Shown here: positions 1-7,453 of the stretch, piece after piece
How positions within the stretch are numbered: position 1 is the stretch's first letter
How the letters are laid out: the number at the start of each line of letters is the position of its first letter
The notes under the pieces: model-generated
The model's database searches: none
What the model saw: the letters and a program-made list of their open reading frames with translations, nothing else
Told to the model about the DNA's origin: nothing
Assembly: GCA_963824105.1 (NCBI GenBank)
Contig: CAWGNN010000010.1
Coordinates: 1 to 64,000 of the forward strand
Source of the DNA: CAWDVB01 sp963824105
GTDB lineage: Bacteria > Actinomycetota > Actinomycetes > Propionibacteriales > Nocardioidaceae
DNA length: 64,000 nt
Reading direction: 5' to 3'
Made by a program: the position numbers and the translations under genes

Positions 1-462
1 GACGTCGGTGCCGTCGGCGAGGCGGTAGTGGGTGAAGTCGGACTGCCAGGTCTGGTTCGGCATCGTTGCGGCGAAGCGGATGTAGGAGGACTTGGGTTTC
101 TTCTTCGGCGCCGGGGTCACCAGGCCTGCCTTGACCAGGTGTCGCGCGACTGTGGCTCTGGAGACGATGACCTGGTGGTGTCGCTCGAGGTGCCACCGGA
201 TGGTGTCGGGGCCGGCATCGAGTCCCGCGGTCGAGAGTTGTCGGCGGAGCTTGAGGATCAGCTCGACCGTGGGTGCCGGTGTGGAGTTCGGGGTCGTCTT
301 GGGTCGTCTGGACCTGGGTTCGAACGCGGCGTCGCCCTCGGCCTTGTAGCGGGCCAGGAGTTCGTAGAGCCATGACTTGGAGATGCCGTAGGCGGCGGCG
401 ACTTCGGCGGCGTCGCGGCCCTCAGCGACGACAGCGGTGATGACCAGACGGGCTTTCGACAT
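1..462 (-). CDS. IS481-type transposase, N-terminal part (cut by window edge)
   Basis: Reading leftward from ATG at 462, 154 codons stay open to the window edge. The start, MSKARLVITAVVAEG, leads into a helix-turn-helix (about residues 10-40, AAEVAAAYGISKSWLYELLARY), then a basic linker (RSRRPKTTPNSTP), a second HTH region around TVARHLVKAGLVTP, and the beginning of the DDE catalytic core, NQTWQSDFTHYRLADGTD, whose Asp in QSDF would be the first catalytic residue. This is the usual order in IS481/IS3-like integrases. The enzyme cuts and joins the ends of its own element. The gene is intact as far as visible; the remaining catalytic residues lie outside the window. Confidence 0.85.
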   Translation of the reverse strand, partial: MSKARLVITAVVAEGRDAAEVAAAYGISKSWLYELLARYKAEGDAAFEPRSRRPKTTPNSTPAPTVELILKLRRQLSTAGLDAGPDTIRWHLERHHQVIVSRATVARHLVKAGLVTPAPKKKPKSSYIRFAATMPNQTWQSDFTHYRLADGTDV

Positions 463-530
463 TCACGGAGCATCACCGAGATGTCCGGGATGTCTTGAGA
501 CATCGGTCCGGGATGTCCTGAACCAACACA
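1..530 (-). mobile_element. End of an IS481-family insertion sequence
   Basis: The transposase start at 462 is followed outward by about 70 bp with a direct repeat (GTCCGGGATGTC at 483-494 and 506-517) and then AACCAACACA at 521-530. On the element's own strand this reads as an end starting TGTGTTGGTT, fitting the TGT-type ends of IS481. The repeated 12-mer is typical of transposase-binding sites in an IS end. The outer boundary at about 530 is inferred; the other end and target duplication are not in the window. Confidence 0.55.
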
Positions 531-570
531 CTGCCCCCGCTACAAATCAGGCTTGCGATCGCAGGCGTGA

Positions 571-606
571 CGTTCAGCCCTCCAGGCTCGCCCGGGGGGC
601 TGAACG
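571..606. terminator. Hairpin between the IS end and sqdB
   Basis: A 10-bp inverted repeat (CGTTCAGCCC at 571-580 and GGGCTGAACG at 597-606) encloses a 16-nt GC-rich loop. There is no T-tract, so it is either a factor-independent-like terminator of the actinobacterial kind or a leftover structure from the mobile element. Apart from this, the 463-820 interval holds only the IS end and the leader of the next gene; a TACGAT box at 764-769 is a possible -10. Confidence 0.4.
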
Positions 607-820
607 CGTTCTGGGACCGGCCCCGACACCGTGAGTCCGGTGGTGCTTGCCCTGGCACCTGCCCCGCTCCAAATGTGATGCTCACGGCGTCCCGGAGGGC
701 CGCGGTCATGGGACGAGATTCGGTACACATCCGGTTGCCACACGCTTTCAACTGGACCGTCGATACGATGCCGGTACGTCGCCGCCTGGACCAGTTCGCG
801 GCTTGGTAAGGGAGATCGGC

Positions 821-2011
821 ATGCGAGTCCTCATTCTGGGTGGCGACGGGTTCTGCGGTTGGCCCACGGCGCTGCACCTGTCCAACCGCGGTCACGAGGT
901 GGCGATCGTCGACAACCTCTCCCGCCGCAACATCGACAACGAACTCGAGGTCACGTCGCTGACCCCGATCCAGCCGATGAGCGTGCGCCTTGAAGCGTGG
1001 AAAGAGGTCAGCGGTAACGACATCACCTATCACCGCTACGACGTGGCCGAGAACTATCACCGGCTCCTCACCCACCTCGAGAGCTGGCGCCCCGACGCCG
1101 TCGTTCACTTCGCCGAGCAGCGGGCGGCGCCATACTCGATGAAGAGCTCCGCGCACAAGCGCTACACGGTGAGCAACAACCTCAACGCCACGAACAACCT
1201 GCTGGCCGCCATCGTGGAGTCCGACCTCGACATCCACGTCGTCCACCTCGGCACGATGGGCGTGTACGGGTACGGCACGGCCGGCATGAAGATCCCCGAG
1301 GGGTATCTGCGGGTCAAGGTTGAGACGGACAAGGGCGACGTCGAACAGGAGATCCTCTACCCGCCCAACCCCGGCAGCATCTACCACATGACCAAGACCC
1401 AGGATCAGCTGCTGTTCGCCTACTACGCGAAGAACGACCGGCTGAGGATCACCGACCTGCACCAGGGCATCGTCTGGGGAACGCAGACAGCCGAGACGAA
1501 GCGCGACGAGCGGCTCATCAACCGCTTCGACTACGACGGCGACTACGGCACGGTGCTCAACCGCTTCCTGATGCAGGCGGCGATCAACTACCCGCTCACC
1601 GTGCACGGCACCGGAGGCCAGACCCGCGCGTTCATCCACATCCAGGACACCGTGCGCTGCATCGAACTGGCGATTGAGAACCCGCCCGGCCGCGGCGACC
1701 GGGTGCACATCCTCAACCAGATGACCGAGACGCACCGGGTCAGCGACCTGGCCAAGATGGTCTCCGTGCTGACCGGGGCCGAGATCGACCACGTCACGAA
1801 CCCGCGCAACGAGGCGGCCGAGAACGACCTGTTCGTCGAGAACCGGCAGTTCCTCGAGCTCGGCCTGGAACCGATCACGCTGGCCGAAGGCCTGGTGCGA
1901 GAGGTCACCGAGATAGCCAAGAAGTACGCCGACCGGTGCGACACGTCCAAGATCCCGTGCCGATCGCTGTGGCACCCGGAGAAGCCGGTCACTGACGGGC
2001 CGAACGTGTGA
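821..2011 (+). CDS. sqdB: UDP-sulfoquinovose synthase (SQD1/SqdB family)
   Basis: Extended short-chain dehydrogenase of 396 aa that makes UDP-sulfoquinovose from UDP-glucose and sulfite, the first step to sulfoquinovosyl lipids or glycans. The NAD-binding loop is LGGDGFCGW (residues 6-14). HFAEQRAAPYSM (about 96-107) is the family's diagnostic block. The catalytic triad is visible as T145 (in HLGTMGVYG), Y188 and K192 (IYHMTK). Length equals the usual 390-400 aa. The ATG at 821 has AAGGGAGA just upstream, so the upstream in-frame ATG-to-821 stretch is left out. The neighbouring sulfotransferase and glycosyltransferase suggest a sulfated or sulfonated surface polymer. Substrate assignment is by family and motif; the acceptor glycosyltransferase (SqdX-like) is not seen here. 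Confidence 0.9.
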   Translation: MRVLILGGDGFCGWPTALHLSNRGHEVAIVDNLSRRNIDNELEVTSLTPIQPMSVRLEAWKEVSGNDITYHRYDVAENYHRLLTHLESWRPDAVVHFAEQRAAPYSMKSSAHKRYTVSNNLNATNNLLAAIVESDLDIHVVHLGTMGVYGYGTAGMKIPEGYLRVKVETDKGDVEQEILYPPNPGSIYHMTKTQDQLLFAYYAKNDRLRITDLHQGIVWGTQTAETKRDERLINRFDYDGDYGTVLNRFLMQAAINYPLTVHGTGGQTRAFIHIQDTVRCIELAIENPPGRGDRVHILNQMTETHRVSDLAKMVSVLTGAEIDHVTNPRNEAAENDLFVENRQFLELGLEPITLAEGLVREVTEIAKKYADRCDTSKIPCRSLWHPEKPVTDGPNV

Positions 2012-2054
2012 CCCGAGCCGGACCGGCGCCTTCGGGGTGGCAGAGTGCGTCCGC

Positions 2055-3308
2055 TCACCCAGGGCGGCGGGCGGTGGAACTCAGACCGCGCAGCCGGGCG
2101 GTTCCGGTAGTCGCCATCGACCTGAGCAACGCCCCAGGCCCACTCCGCCGATGGAGCGTGAGTGGTGACTGCGCCTCCCGCTCCACCAGCCGGCGAAACG
2201 GCTCGCGGATCTGCTCGGGAGCCTCGATCACGGAGAGGTAGTGCTCGAGCCTCGCGGGATCAAGATGCTGCTCGATCGTGGTGTTCGCCGTCCGCCGAGG
2301 TGCGCGGAACAACTCTCCTGTCGCATCGTCCAAATAGCGTTGCGCCACCGCCCGGTTGCCCGCCTCCCACCGGGCCATGAGCTCGTCGAGAACCTCCCCG
2401 GGCAGCGTCAGGATCGGCCCGGTCGTGGCCTCGCGCAGCCGCGCGGCCACCGCCCGGTTGTCGATCTTGACCGGCTGCTGAAACGGAGACCTCTCCGCGA
2501 GCTTGCGAACATGACTCAGCGCAACGCCCGCACTCTTGATGCGGTAGAGATTGAAGAGCCGAAGGAACTCCACGCTCTCGGCATCGAGGCTCTCGTTCCT
2601 TCTCGGGGGTAGCTCGAAGTCCTCGACCCGCGCATCCACGCCTGCCGCATCGAGAAAGTCCGCCACCAACGACCCGCCTACGAAGCTGTCCTTCTCGAAG
2701 CGGCGCACGATGAACCGGTCGGGCTGCAGAAGGAGGTCCCAGGCACGCAACTGGGCGGCGTAGTCGTAGGGCAGGGACGTGTCCTGCCGCGCGAATTCCT
2801 CCAGCCGGCGGATCTCGGTGCCGTTCTGGATTCTCTGCTGGTAGCGGCTAATCAGATGATCGTCCTGACGGCGCAGATAGACGACCAGCCGCAGGCTCGT
2901 CGCGACCTCGTCGGTGAGCTCCCGCAGACGGGTGAGCGCCGGGTCCCTAGCTTGGTCGTACAGGGACTCGTCGGAGAGGATGACCCGGGACAGCCCGGAC
3001 TGCTCGATCTCGGCCAGCAGCTTGCGTCGGAGATTCGCCCGGAAGACTGCCGGCCCGGCCTCTCTCTGTCGTTGCGTTCGTCTTTGCCACGGGATGGACG
3101 CTTCAAGCTCTTCATCGGACTTGATGAACATCCCCAACTGGATGTGCCGGGAATTTCCGGGGGCCCGTGGGTAGAGGTACCCCAGGTCCGCCAGCTGCTC
3201 CCGGTTGCGGCGGAAGAAGGCTTGGATCGAGCTCGAGCCGGTCTTGCCCGAGCCGATGTGCAACACCAGCTCGATCTGATCGCGTCGAGTTGAAGGTGGA
3301 GTTGGCAA
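2055..3308 (-). CDS. Sulfotransferase-like protein
   Basis: A 417-aa protein with HIGSGKTGSSSIQ at residues 17-29, the 5'-phosphosulfate-binding loop of PAPS-dependent sulfotransferases, and a later LRLVVYLRRQDDHLISRYQQ segment that fits the 3'-phosphate-binding motif. It is expected to transfer sulfate from PAPS to a carbohydrate or lipid hydroxyl in the cytoplasm. The C-terminal half (after about residue 250) is rich in Arg and helix-forming residues and is not assignable. It runs toward sqdB and away from the glycosyltransferase gene, with a 172-bp divergent promoter region. The acceptor is unknown. Confidence 0.75.
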   Translation of the reverse strand: MPTPPSTRRDQIELVLHIGSGKTGSSSIQAFFRRNREQLADLGYLYPRAPGNSRHIQLGMFIKSDEELEASIPWQRRTQRQREAGPAVFRANLRRKLLAEIEQSGLSRVILSDESLYDQARDPALTRLRELTDEVATSLRLVVYLRRQDDHLISRYQQRIQNGTEIRRLEEFARQDTSLPYDYAAQLRAWDLLLQPDRFIVRRFEKDSFVGGSLVADFLDAAGVDARVEDFELPPRRNESLDAESVEFLRLFNLYRIKSAGVALSHVRKLAERSPFQQPVKIDNRAVAARLREATTGPILTLPGEVLDELMARWEAGNRAVAQRYLDDATGELFRAPRRTANTTIEQHLDPARLEHYLSVIEAPEQIREPFRRLVEREAQSPLTLHRRSGPGALLRSMATTGTARLRGLSSTARRPG

Positions 3309-3408
3309 CGAGGTGCGCCTTTCGTCGACACGCTCACCATGTGGCGCTAACCCGCGCAGTGTTCCACACGGGCGCCCGGCGGACGCAGACCGCAGCCGTC
3401 CGCGAGGG

Positions 3409-3446
3409 GCTTGCGCGGGGGAGTGCTAGTACTCTGCTGCGCAAGC
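3409..3446. promoter_or_regulatory. Nested inverted repeat in the divergent promoter region
   Basis: Perfect 8-bp arms GCTTGCGC (3409-3416) and GCGCAAGC (3439-3446) enclose a second inverted pair, GAGT and ACTC (3421-3424, 3431-3434), around GCTAGT. It sits 35 bp before the glycosyltransferase start and in the upstream region of the divergent sulfotransferase. The two-level symmetry suits an operator, although a leader hairpin is also possible. No regulator is encoded beside it. Confidence 0.45.
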
Positions 3447-3480
3447 TTGGCGTCGACAAACCGAATCGGATCCCGCACGT

Positions 3481-4569
3481 ATGACACGTCCTTACGCATT
3501 CACCTTCTGGCAGCACACGGGCGAGACCCCCGGCTACATCGAGTTGTGCCAGCGCAGCCTGCAACGCAACCTCTCATCGGCCTTCGAGCACATTCACCTC
3601 GACCTCGACTCGGCCAAGGAGTGGGTCCCGGAGCACGAGTTGCTCTGGGAGATGGCCGTTCCGGCGGGCGAGGGAAACTCGGCCTCCCGAGAGGGCCGAC
3701 GGATCGCGCTGTTCACCGGGATGCTTCGCGTGGCGCTCATCCATCGCCACGGCGGGCTCTGGGTTGATGCCGACACCCTCGTCTTCCCGCAGTTCGGATT
3801 GCTTGCGGACCTGGTCGCCGACTTCGACCTGGTCTGCGGTGAGGCCGCTACCGGCAACCGACCCGGCAATGCCGTGCTCGGTGGTCGTCCTGGAAGCCCG
3901 TGGTTCGAGCAGTACTGGGCCACGATCCTGGAGCGGATCGAGTACAAGCGCAAGCAGCAGAACTACGCCGCCAAGTGGGGTGAGTTCGGTTTCCTGATGT
4001 TGCGCGATCTCTTCCTGGAGCGTGGCAGCGAACGGGCCTGGGTCGCGCCATGGGGTGTGCTGAACACGATCGACCCTCGCTTGGCGAACATGACCTTCGA
4101 GTCGGCCAGGACCGCCGCCGACACACTCTCACCAAACGCGCTCGGCGTCTCCGTCTTCAACAGCGCCATCTCCGCGGACCTGCGCGCCCTTCCGGCTCAC
4201 AAGCTCCTCGCCGGCGATACTCTCTTCGCAGTTGGGTACCGCATCGCGATGGGCGAGGCGGAAAGCCCGCACCTGAACATCCGCGACAGCACCCAGCTTC
4301 GAGCCCTCAACCGTGCGAACCTCCTCCACCGGCGCCTGGAAGAGGACGCCCGGTTGCGCACGCAACTGCGCGAGTGCACCCAACAGCGGGACAACCTCAG
4401 ACAACAGCTACACCAGCGCAACTCACAACTCGACGAACGCACCAAACAGCCCAAGCAACGCGACGCCCAGGCCCGGCAGCCGAAACAAGGGTCTCGGCTG
4501 GAACCCCCGCTTGCTTCCCTCCGGACAACCGCGCGCCGAATCAAGCACCGGCTGGCCCGTCGCCCCTGA
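3481..4569 (+). CDS. Glycosyltransferase with DxD motif (GT32/capsular type)
   Basis: A 362-aa protein. The N-terminal 110 residues match the Gly/capsular-sugar transferase type: YAFTFWQHTGETPGYIELC, then RRIALFTGMLRVALIHRHGG and the nucleotide-sugar motif GGLWVDADT, with D96 and D98 as the DxD pair. About residues 290-345 form a Gln/Arg-rich coiled coil (many RxQL repeats), followed by a basic tail, possibly holding the enzyme at the membrane or in a complex. It probably adds a sugar to a surface glycan. ATG at 3481 directly follows a promoter-like region with no convincing ribosome site. Sugar donor and acceptor are unknown. Confidence 0.75.
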   Translation: MTRPYAFTFWQHTGETPGYIELCQRSLQRNLSSAFEHIHLDLDSAKEWVPEHELLWEMAVPAGEGNSASREGRRIALFTGMLRVALIHRHGGLWVDADTLVFPQFGLLADLVADFDLVCGEAATGNRPGNAVLGGRPGSPWFEQYWATILERIEYKRKQQNYAAKWGEFGFLMLRDLFLERGSERAWVAPWGVLNTIDPRLANMTFESARTAADTLSPNALGVSVFNSAISADLRALPAHKLLAGDTLFAVGYRIAMGEAESPHLNIRDSTQLRALNRANLLHRRLEEDARLRTQLRECTQQRDNLRQQLHQRNSQLDERTKQPKQRDAQARQPKQGSRLEPPLASLRTTARRIKHRLARRP

Positions 4570-4594
4570 ACCGGGACCCTAAGATCCCCCGTTG

Positions 4595-4622
4595 GCCCGG
4601 CAGACCGGAATGCTGGCCGGGC
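4595..4622. terminator. Hairpin between convergent genes
   Basis: GCCCGGC (4595-4601) pairs with GCCGGGC (4616-4622) across a 14-nt loop, 26 bp past the glycosyltransferase stop and facing the convergent methyltransferase. No T-tract follows. It probably ends transcription in one or both directions. Confidence 0.4.
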
Positions 4623-4741
4623 GCCGTCGAGCCAAAGAAGTCGAACACCGGCAGAGCTGAGGACCCCGGGCTGTCTCGCCTCTGGTGCTTGCGCTGTTGG
4701 GAGTGGATCGGCGCGCGCTCAGCCATGAGCGGACGAGCCTT

Positions 4742-5542
4742 TCAGTCGGTTCGGGCCTCCATCACGAGCTGCCAGGCGATTCCCACACGATTGAATGGCT
4801 CTCGATCACACAGTTCCAGTTCAAGTTCCAGAAGGTCCCTGAAGAAGGCCGGATCGTTCTTGCTCGAGTTGTCCGGGAGTAGGTCATTGACGATCCGACT
4901 GCCGTACAGACCACATCGACGCAGCCCGGCGGATTCGGCCGCGGCTTGGACTTCTTCCCAGGTCACCTTGCGCGCGTCCGTTTGGAAGGTGGCGACTTTC
5001 GCTCGCTCCGAGTGGAGCTCGGTCATGGCTGCCTTGGGACCTGACCACACGAGTTCACGGAGAACTCGACCACTTGGGTTCACGTCCACGACGGACAGCC
5101 GACCACCCGGCCGCAAACGACTCGCCAGTGAAGCCACGTCCGGCGCATCGGAGGGCCTGTAGCGCAGCACGAAGTGACACAGAACCAGATCCCACTGACC
5201 CGCCGGTAGGTCGTCCAACCCGCCGCGCATTGTCGTGAAGGCGACCCCCGCCTCTGATGCTCGACGGTCAGCCTCCGCAAGCCAACCTTCGGAGGGATCG
5301 ACAATGGTTACATCATGGCCAGCGATGGCCAGCGGCAGCGCATCCATTCCGTCGCCTCCGCCAACATCTAGGACCCGCAGCCGCTCGCCCAGATCGCCGG
5401 CGTGCCGACGCAGGATCTCACCCACAACCGTGTACCGGAGCCGAGCCCAGGGAGTCTCGGTGTGCTCCCTCCACGCAGCCAACTTCTCACCGAATACGTC
5501 TTCCACAGCCCCAGCCTGCCGCACCGCATCCCCCAGCAACAC
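4742..5542 (-). CDS. Class I SAM-dependent methyltransferase
   Basis: A 266-aa methyltransferase. Motif I is VLDVGGGDG (57-65), followed by an acidic motif II (VTIVDPS), motif post-II VAFTTMRGGLDDLP and motif IV WDLVLCHFVLRY, the normal order for a Rossmann-fold SAM enzyme (Methyltransf_11/25 type). The N-terminal part (VFGEKLAAWREHTETPWARLRYTVV) resembles small-molecule or tRNA-cmo5U-like methyltransferases. Substrate is unknown. It lies alone on the minus strand, upstream of a decayed LitR fragment. Confidence 0.75.
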   Translation of the reverse strand: MLLGDAVRQAGAVEDVFGEKLAAWREHTETPWARLRYTVVGEILRRHAGDLGERLRVLDVGGGDGMDALPLAIAGHDVTIVDPSEGWLAEADRRASEAGVAFTTMRGGLDDLPAGQWDLVLCHFVLRYRPSDAPDVASLASRLRPGGRLSVVDVNPSGRVLRELVWSGPKAAMTELHSERAKVATFQTDARKVTWEEVQAAAESAGLRRCGLYGSRIVNDLLPDNSSKNDPAFFRDLLELELELCDREPFNRVGIAWQLVMEARTD

Positions 5543-5617
5543 CCATCCGAACGGCCTTGCTCTCCTCGGGGAACGCGCGCCTGCTCAGCACTCCGTGTCT
5601 CCCTGCCGGACCTGGTT

Positions 5618-5736
5618 CCCGGGGATGCGAAAAGGATCTCGCTGAGGCGCTTGGCCGCCTCAGGGATGTCGTGCCCGAGGCGGAGCACCCCATCCGACGC
5701 CTGCTCCTACTGAGTGCCTCCAGCTCCGGTCAGCAC
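5618..5736 (-). pseudogene. Decayed 3' fragment of a LitR/CarH-type regulator gene
   Basis: On the minus strand this reads EQASDGVLRLGHDIPEAAK then RLSEILFASPG, nearly the same as the C-terminus of the intact B12-binding MerR regulator at 40448-41380 (DGVLRLGHDIAEAAKHLSEI). DNA similarity extends over about 119 bp, matching 40473-40594. A TAG stop interrupts the frame just before EQASDG, and no N-terminal part is present. It is therefore a leftover of a duplicated or displaced regulator gene. Confidence 0.75.
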
Positions 5737-5759
5737 GCCGATCATCGGTGGCTTGAGGC

Positions 5760-6362
5760 TTAGCGGAGACCTCGCAGGATCAAGTTGAGACTCTCCAGGA
5801 GTCGCTCGTTCAGCGGGAAGGGTTCGGGGTCCTGCGACGCCCACCTCAAGACGATTGTGAAGTAGCCGGCCGTGAGGAGCTGGCCGACATGGTCCGGGTT
5901 GACGTCTGCGCGGAACTCGCCCGACGACTGCCCACGCTTGACGACGACAGCCAGGTCGACGTCCAAAGTGGGTGACCGCAGAGCATCGCCCAGTCGGAGC
6001 GCCGGCTCCATCAGAGCGCGCGTCTCGTCCCTTGCTCTCTCGTTGAGAAGAGCGAACTCAGTCAGATAGGCGGCCAACTCGTCGGCCGCGGTCCCGAGAT
6101 CCTGCGGGTGCTCCTGCAGGCGTTCGCGGACCAGGGCGCGTCGCCGTGCACCCCACTCCTCCAGGAAGGTCATCTTCTGAGGGAAGTGGTTGAACACCGT
6201 CGCCCTCGCAACGTCCGCACGCTCTGCGATCTGGTCCACCGTGGTGGCGTCGAAGCCGTTCTCGAGGAACAGCGACAACGCGGACTCATAGAGCCGATCA
6301 CGACTGAGCTGGACCTTCCGTGCCCGCCGCCCGACTGGTGCAGGAACGCTCAGGGCAACCAC
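5760..6362 (-). CDS. TetR/AcrR-family repressor
   Basis: A 200-aa protein with a classic N-terminal TetR DNA-binding domain (about residues 18-65: RDRLYESALSLFLENGFDAT, then TVDQIAERADVARATVFNHF) and an all-helical ligand domain. It is divergent from the metallo-hydrolase/exporter operon, and the 148-bp gap contains two inverted repeats overlapping a promoter. It most likely represses that operon and responds to its substrate. The ATG at 6362 gives a 17-residue basic lead-in; a later start is possible. Ligand unknown. Confidence 0.85.
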   Translation of the reverse strand: MVALSVPAPVGRRARKVQLSRDRLYESALSLFLENGFDATTVDQIAERADVARATVFNHFPQKMTFLEEWGARRRALVRERLQEHPQDLGTAADELAAYLTEFALLNERARDETRALMEPALRLGDALRSPTLDVDLAVVVKRGQSSGEFRADVNPDHVGQLLTAGYFTIVLRWASQDPEPFPLNERLLESLNLILRGLR

Positions 6363-6423
6363 CTCGTCTCCATGTCAACCACGTCTCGCGACAGCGATTC
6401 AAGCAGAAATTCAACGCCACCTC

Positions 6424-6494
6424 TTGACGTCGCATATGCCCGCGGTTAGTTTGTGTGGACTCAAGTCCAAGATTGAGACACAGTCTAACAAACT
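6424..6494 (+). promoter_or_regulatory. Promoter and probable TetR operator of the hydrolase/exporter operon
   Basis: TTGACG (6424-6429), a 17-bp spacer and TAGTTT (6447-6452) form a good sigma-70-type promoter. Over and just after the predicted start site lie GGACTCAAGTCC (6457-6468, arms GGACT/AGTCC) and a larger inverted repeat, AGTTTGT (6448-6454) with ACAAACT (6488-6494). Either would place a TetR dimer where it blocks transcription. Binding by the adjacent repressor is inference. Confidence 0.6.
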
Positions 6495-6510
6495 CTGCAG
6501 GGGAGACGGT

Positions 6511-7452
6511 ATGCACCCTCACCGAACCGCGCACCGCGAGCAGATTGCAGACGGCTGCTACGCGTGGGTTCAACCCGATGGCGGCTGGGGCCTGAGCAAC
6601 GCAGGGCTCGTCGTCGGGAACGAGTCCTCGCTCCTCGTCGACACCCTGTTCGACCTGTCCCTGACAGGGCGCATGCTGGAGGACTTTCGTCCGCTGCTGG
6701 ACGAAGCACCCGTTCGCACTGTCGTGAACACTCATGCCAACGGAGACCACTGGTTCGGCAACCAGCTGCTGCCCGACGCCGAGATCATCGCCTCGGTCGC
6801 CGCGGCCCAGGAGATGCGGCGTGTGACCCCCGTGCAACTTCGCCAGCTCCTCACCTCGATTGCGCCGACGGGCCCCTTCGTTCGCGACATTTTCGGAAGC
6901 TTCGACTTCGACGGCATCACCCCTTGCTACCCAACCCGCACCTTCACCGGCGACCTCAAACTCGAGGTGGGCGGAGTCGAGGTTCACCTGATGGAGGTAG
7001 GGCCCGCGCACACCGACGGTGACGTCATCGTCTACGTGCCGTCCGCCCGAACGGTCTTCACCGGCGACATCGTCTTCAACGAGAGCACTCCGATCATGTG
7101 GGCCGGTCCAGCGAGCGGCTGGCTGGCCGCACTCAAGACCATCGCCGCGCTCGACATCGACACCGTCGTCCCCGGGCATGGCCCTGTCGCCGGCCCGGAG
7201 TGCCTCGAACCCGCCCGCCGCTATCTCGATCGTCTCCAGGCGGGAGCCACTGCCGGCTACAACGCCGGAAGGACGGCAATCAGCGCGGCGCGGGAGATCG
7301 CCGAAGGCGACCCGGCCCTATTCCGCAGCCCGCCCGAGTCCGAACGGCTCATCGCCAATGTGCACGCCATCTACGGCGAGCTCGATCCCAACTACCAGAT
7401 CCCGAACCCGTCGCAACTCTTCGGCTGCATGGCCGAACTATTGGAGGCATGA
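6511..7452 (+). CDS. Metallo-beta-lactamase-fold hydrolase
   Basis: A 313-aa protein with the MBL metal site HANGDH (H75, N77, D79, H80; Asn replaces the usual second His), then GPAHTDGD near residue 155, FTGDIVF, and PGHGPVAG near residue 227. Such enzymes cleave esters, lactones or thioesters or act as lactonase-like hydrolases. The ATG at 6511 follows a purine-rich GGGGAGACGGT. It is the first gene of a three-gene operon (2 bp to the exporter), so it probably modifies or degrades the compound that the operon handles. Physiological substrate unknown. Confidence 0.8.
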   Translation: MHPHRTAHREQIADGCYAWVQPDGGWGLSNAGLVVGNESSLLVDTLFDLSLTGRMLEDFRPLLDEAPVRTVVNTHANGDHWFGNQLLPDAEIIASVAAAQEMRRVTPVQLRQLLTSIAPTGPFVRDIFGSFDFDGITPCYPTRTFTGDLKLEVGGVEVHLMEVGPAHTDGDVIVYVPSARTVFTGDIVFNESTPIMWAGPASGWLAALKTIAALDIDTVVPGHGPVAGPECLEPARRYLDRLQAGATAGYNAGRTAISAAREIAEGDPALFRSPPESERLIANVHAIYGELDPNYQIPNPSQLFGCMAELLEA

Positions 7453-7453
7453 C

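Noticed and set aside
533..563. Similarity to 10303-10333 (TGCCCCCGCTAC and following)
   Set aside because: About 26 of 31 bases match by eye, but the tract is short and GC-rich, with no function visible; too weak to call a repeat family.
473..1975. Long minus-strand frame (500 codons) opposite sqdB
   Set aside because: It is antisense to a gene with full SQD1 motifs; such frames are common in GC-rich DNA, and its protein is low-complexity His/Val/Asp with no motif.
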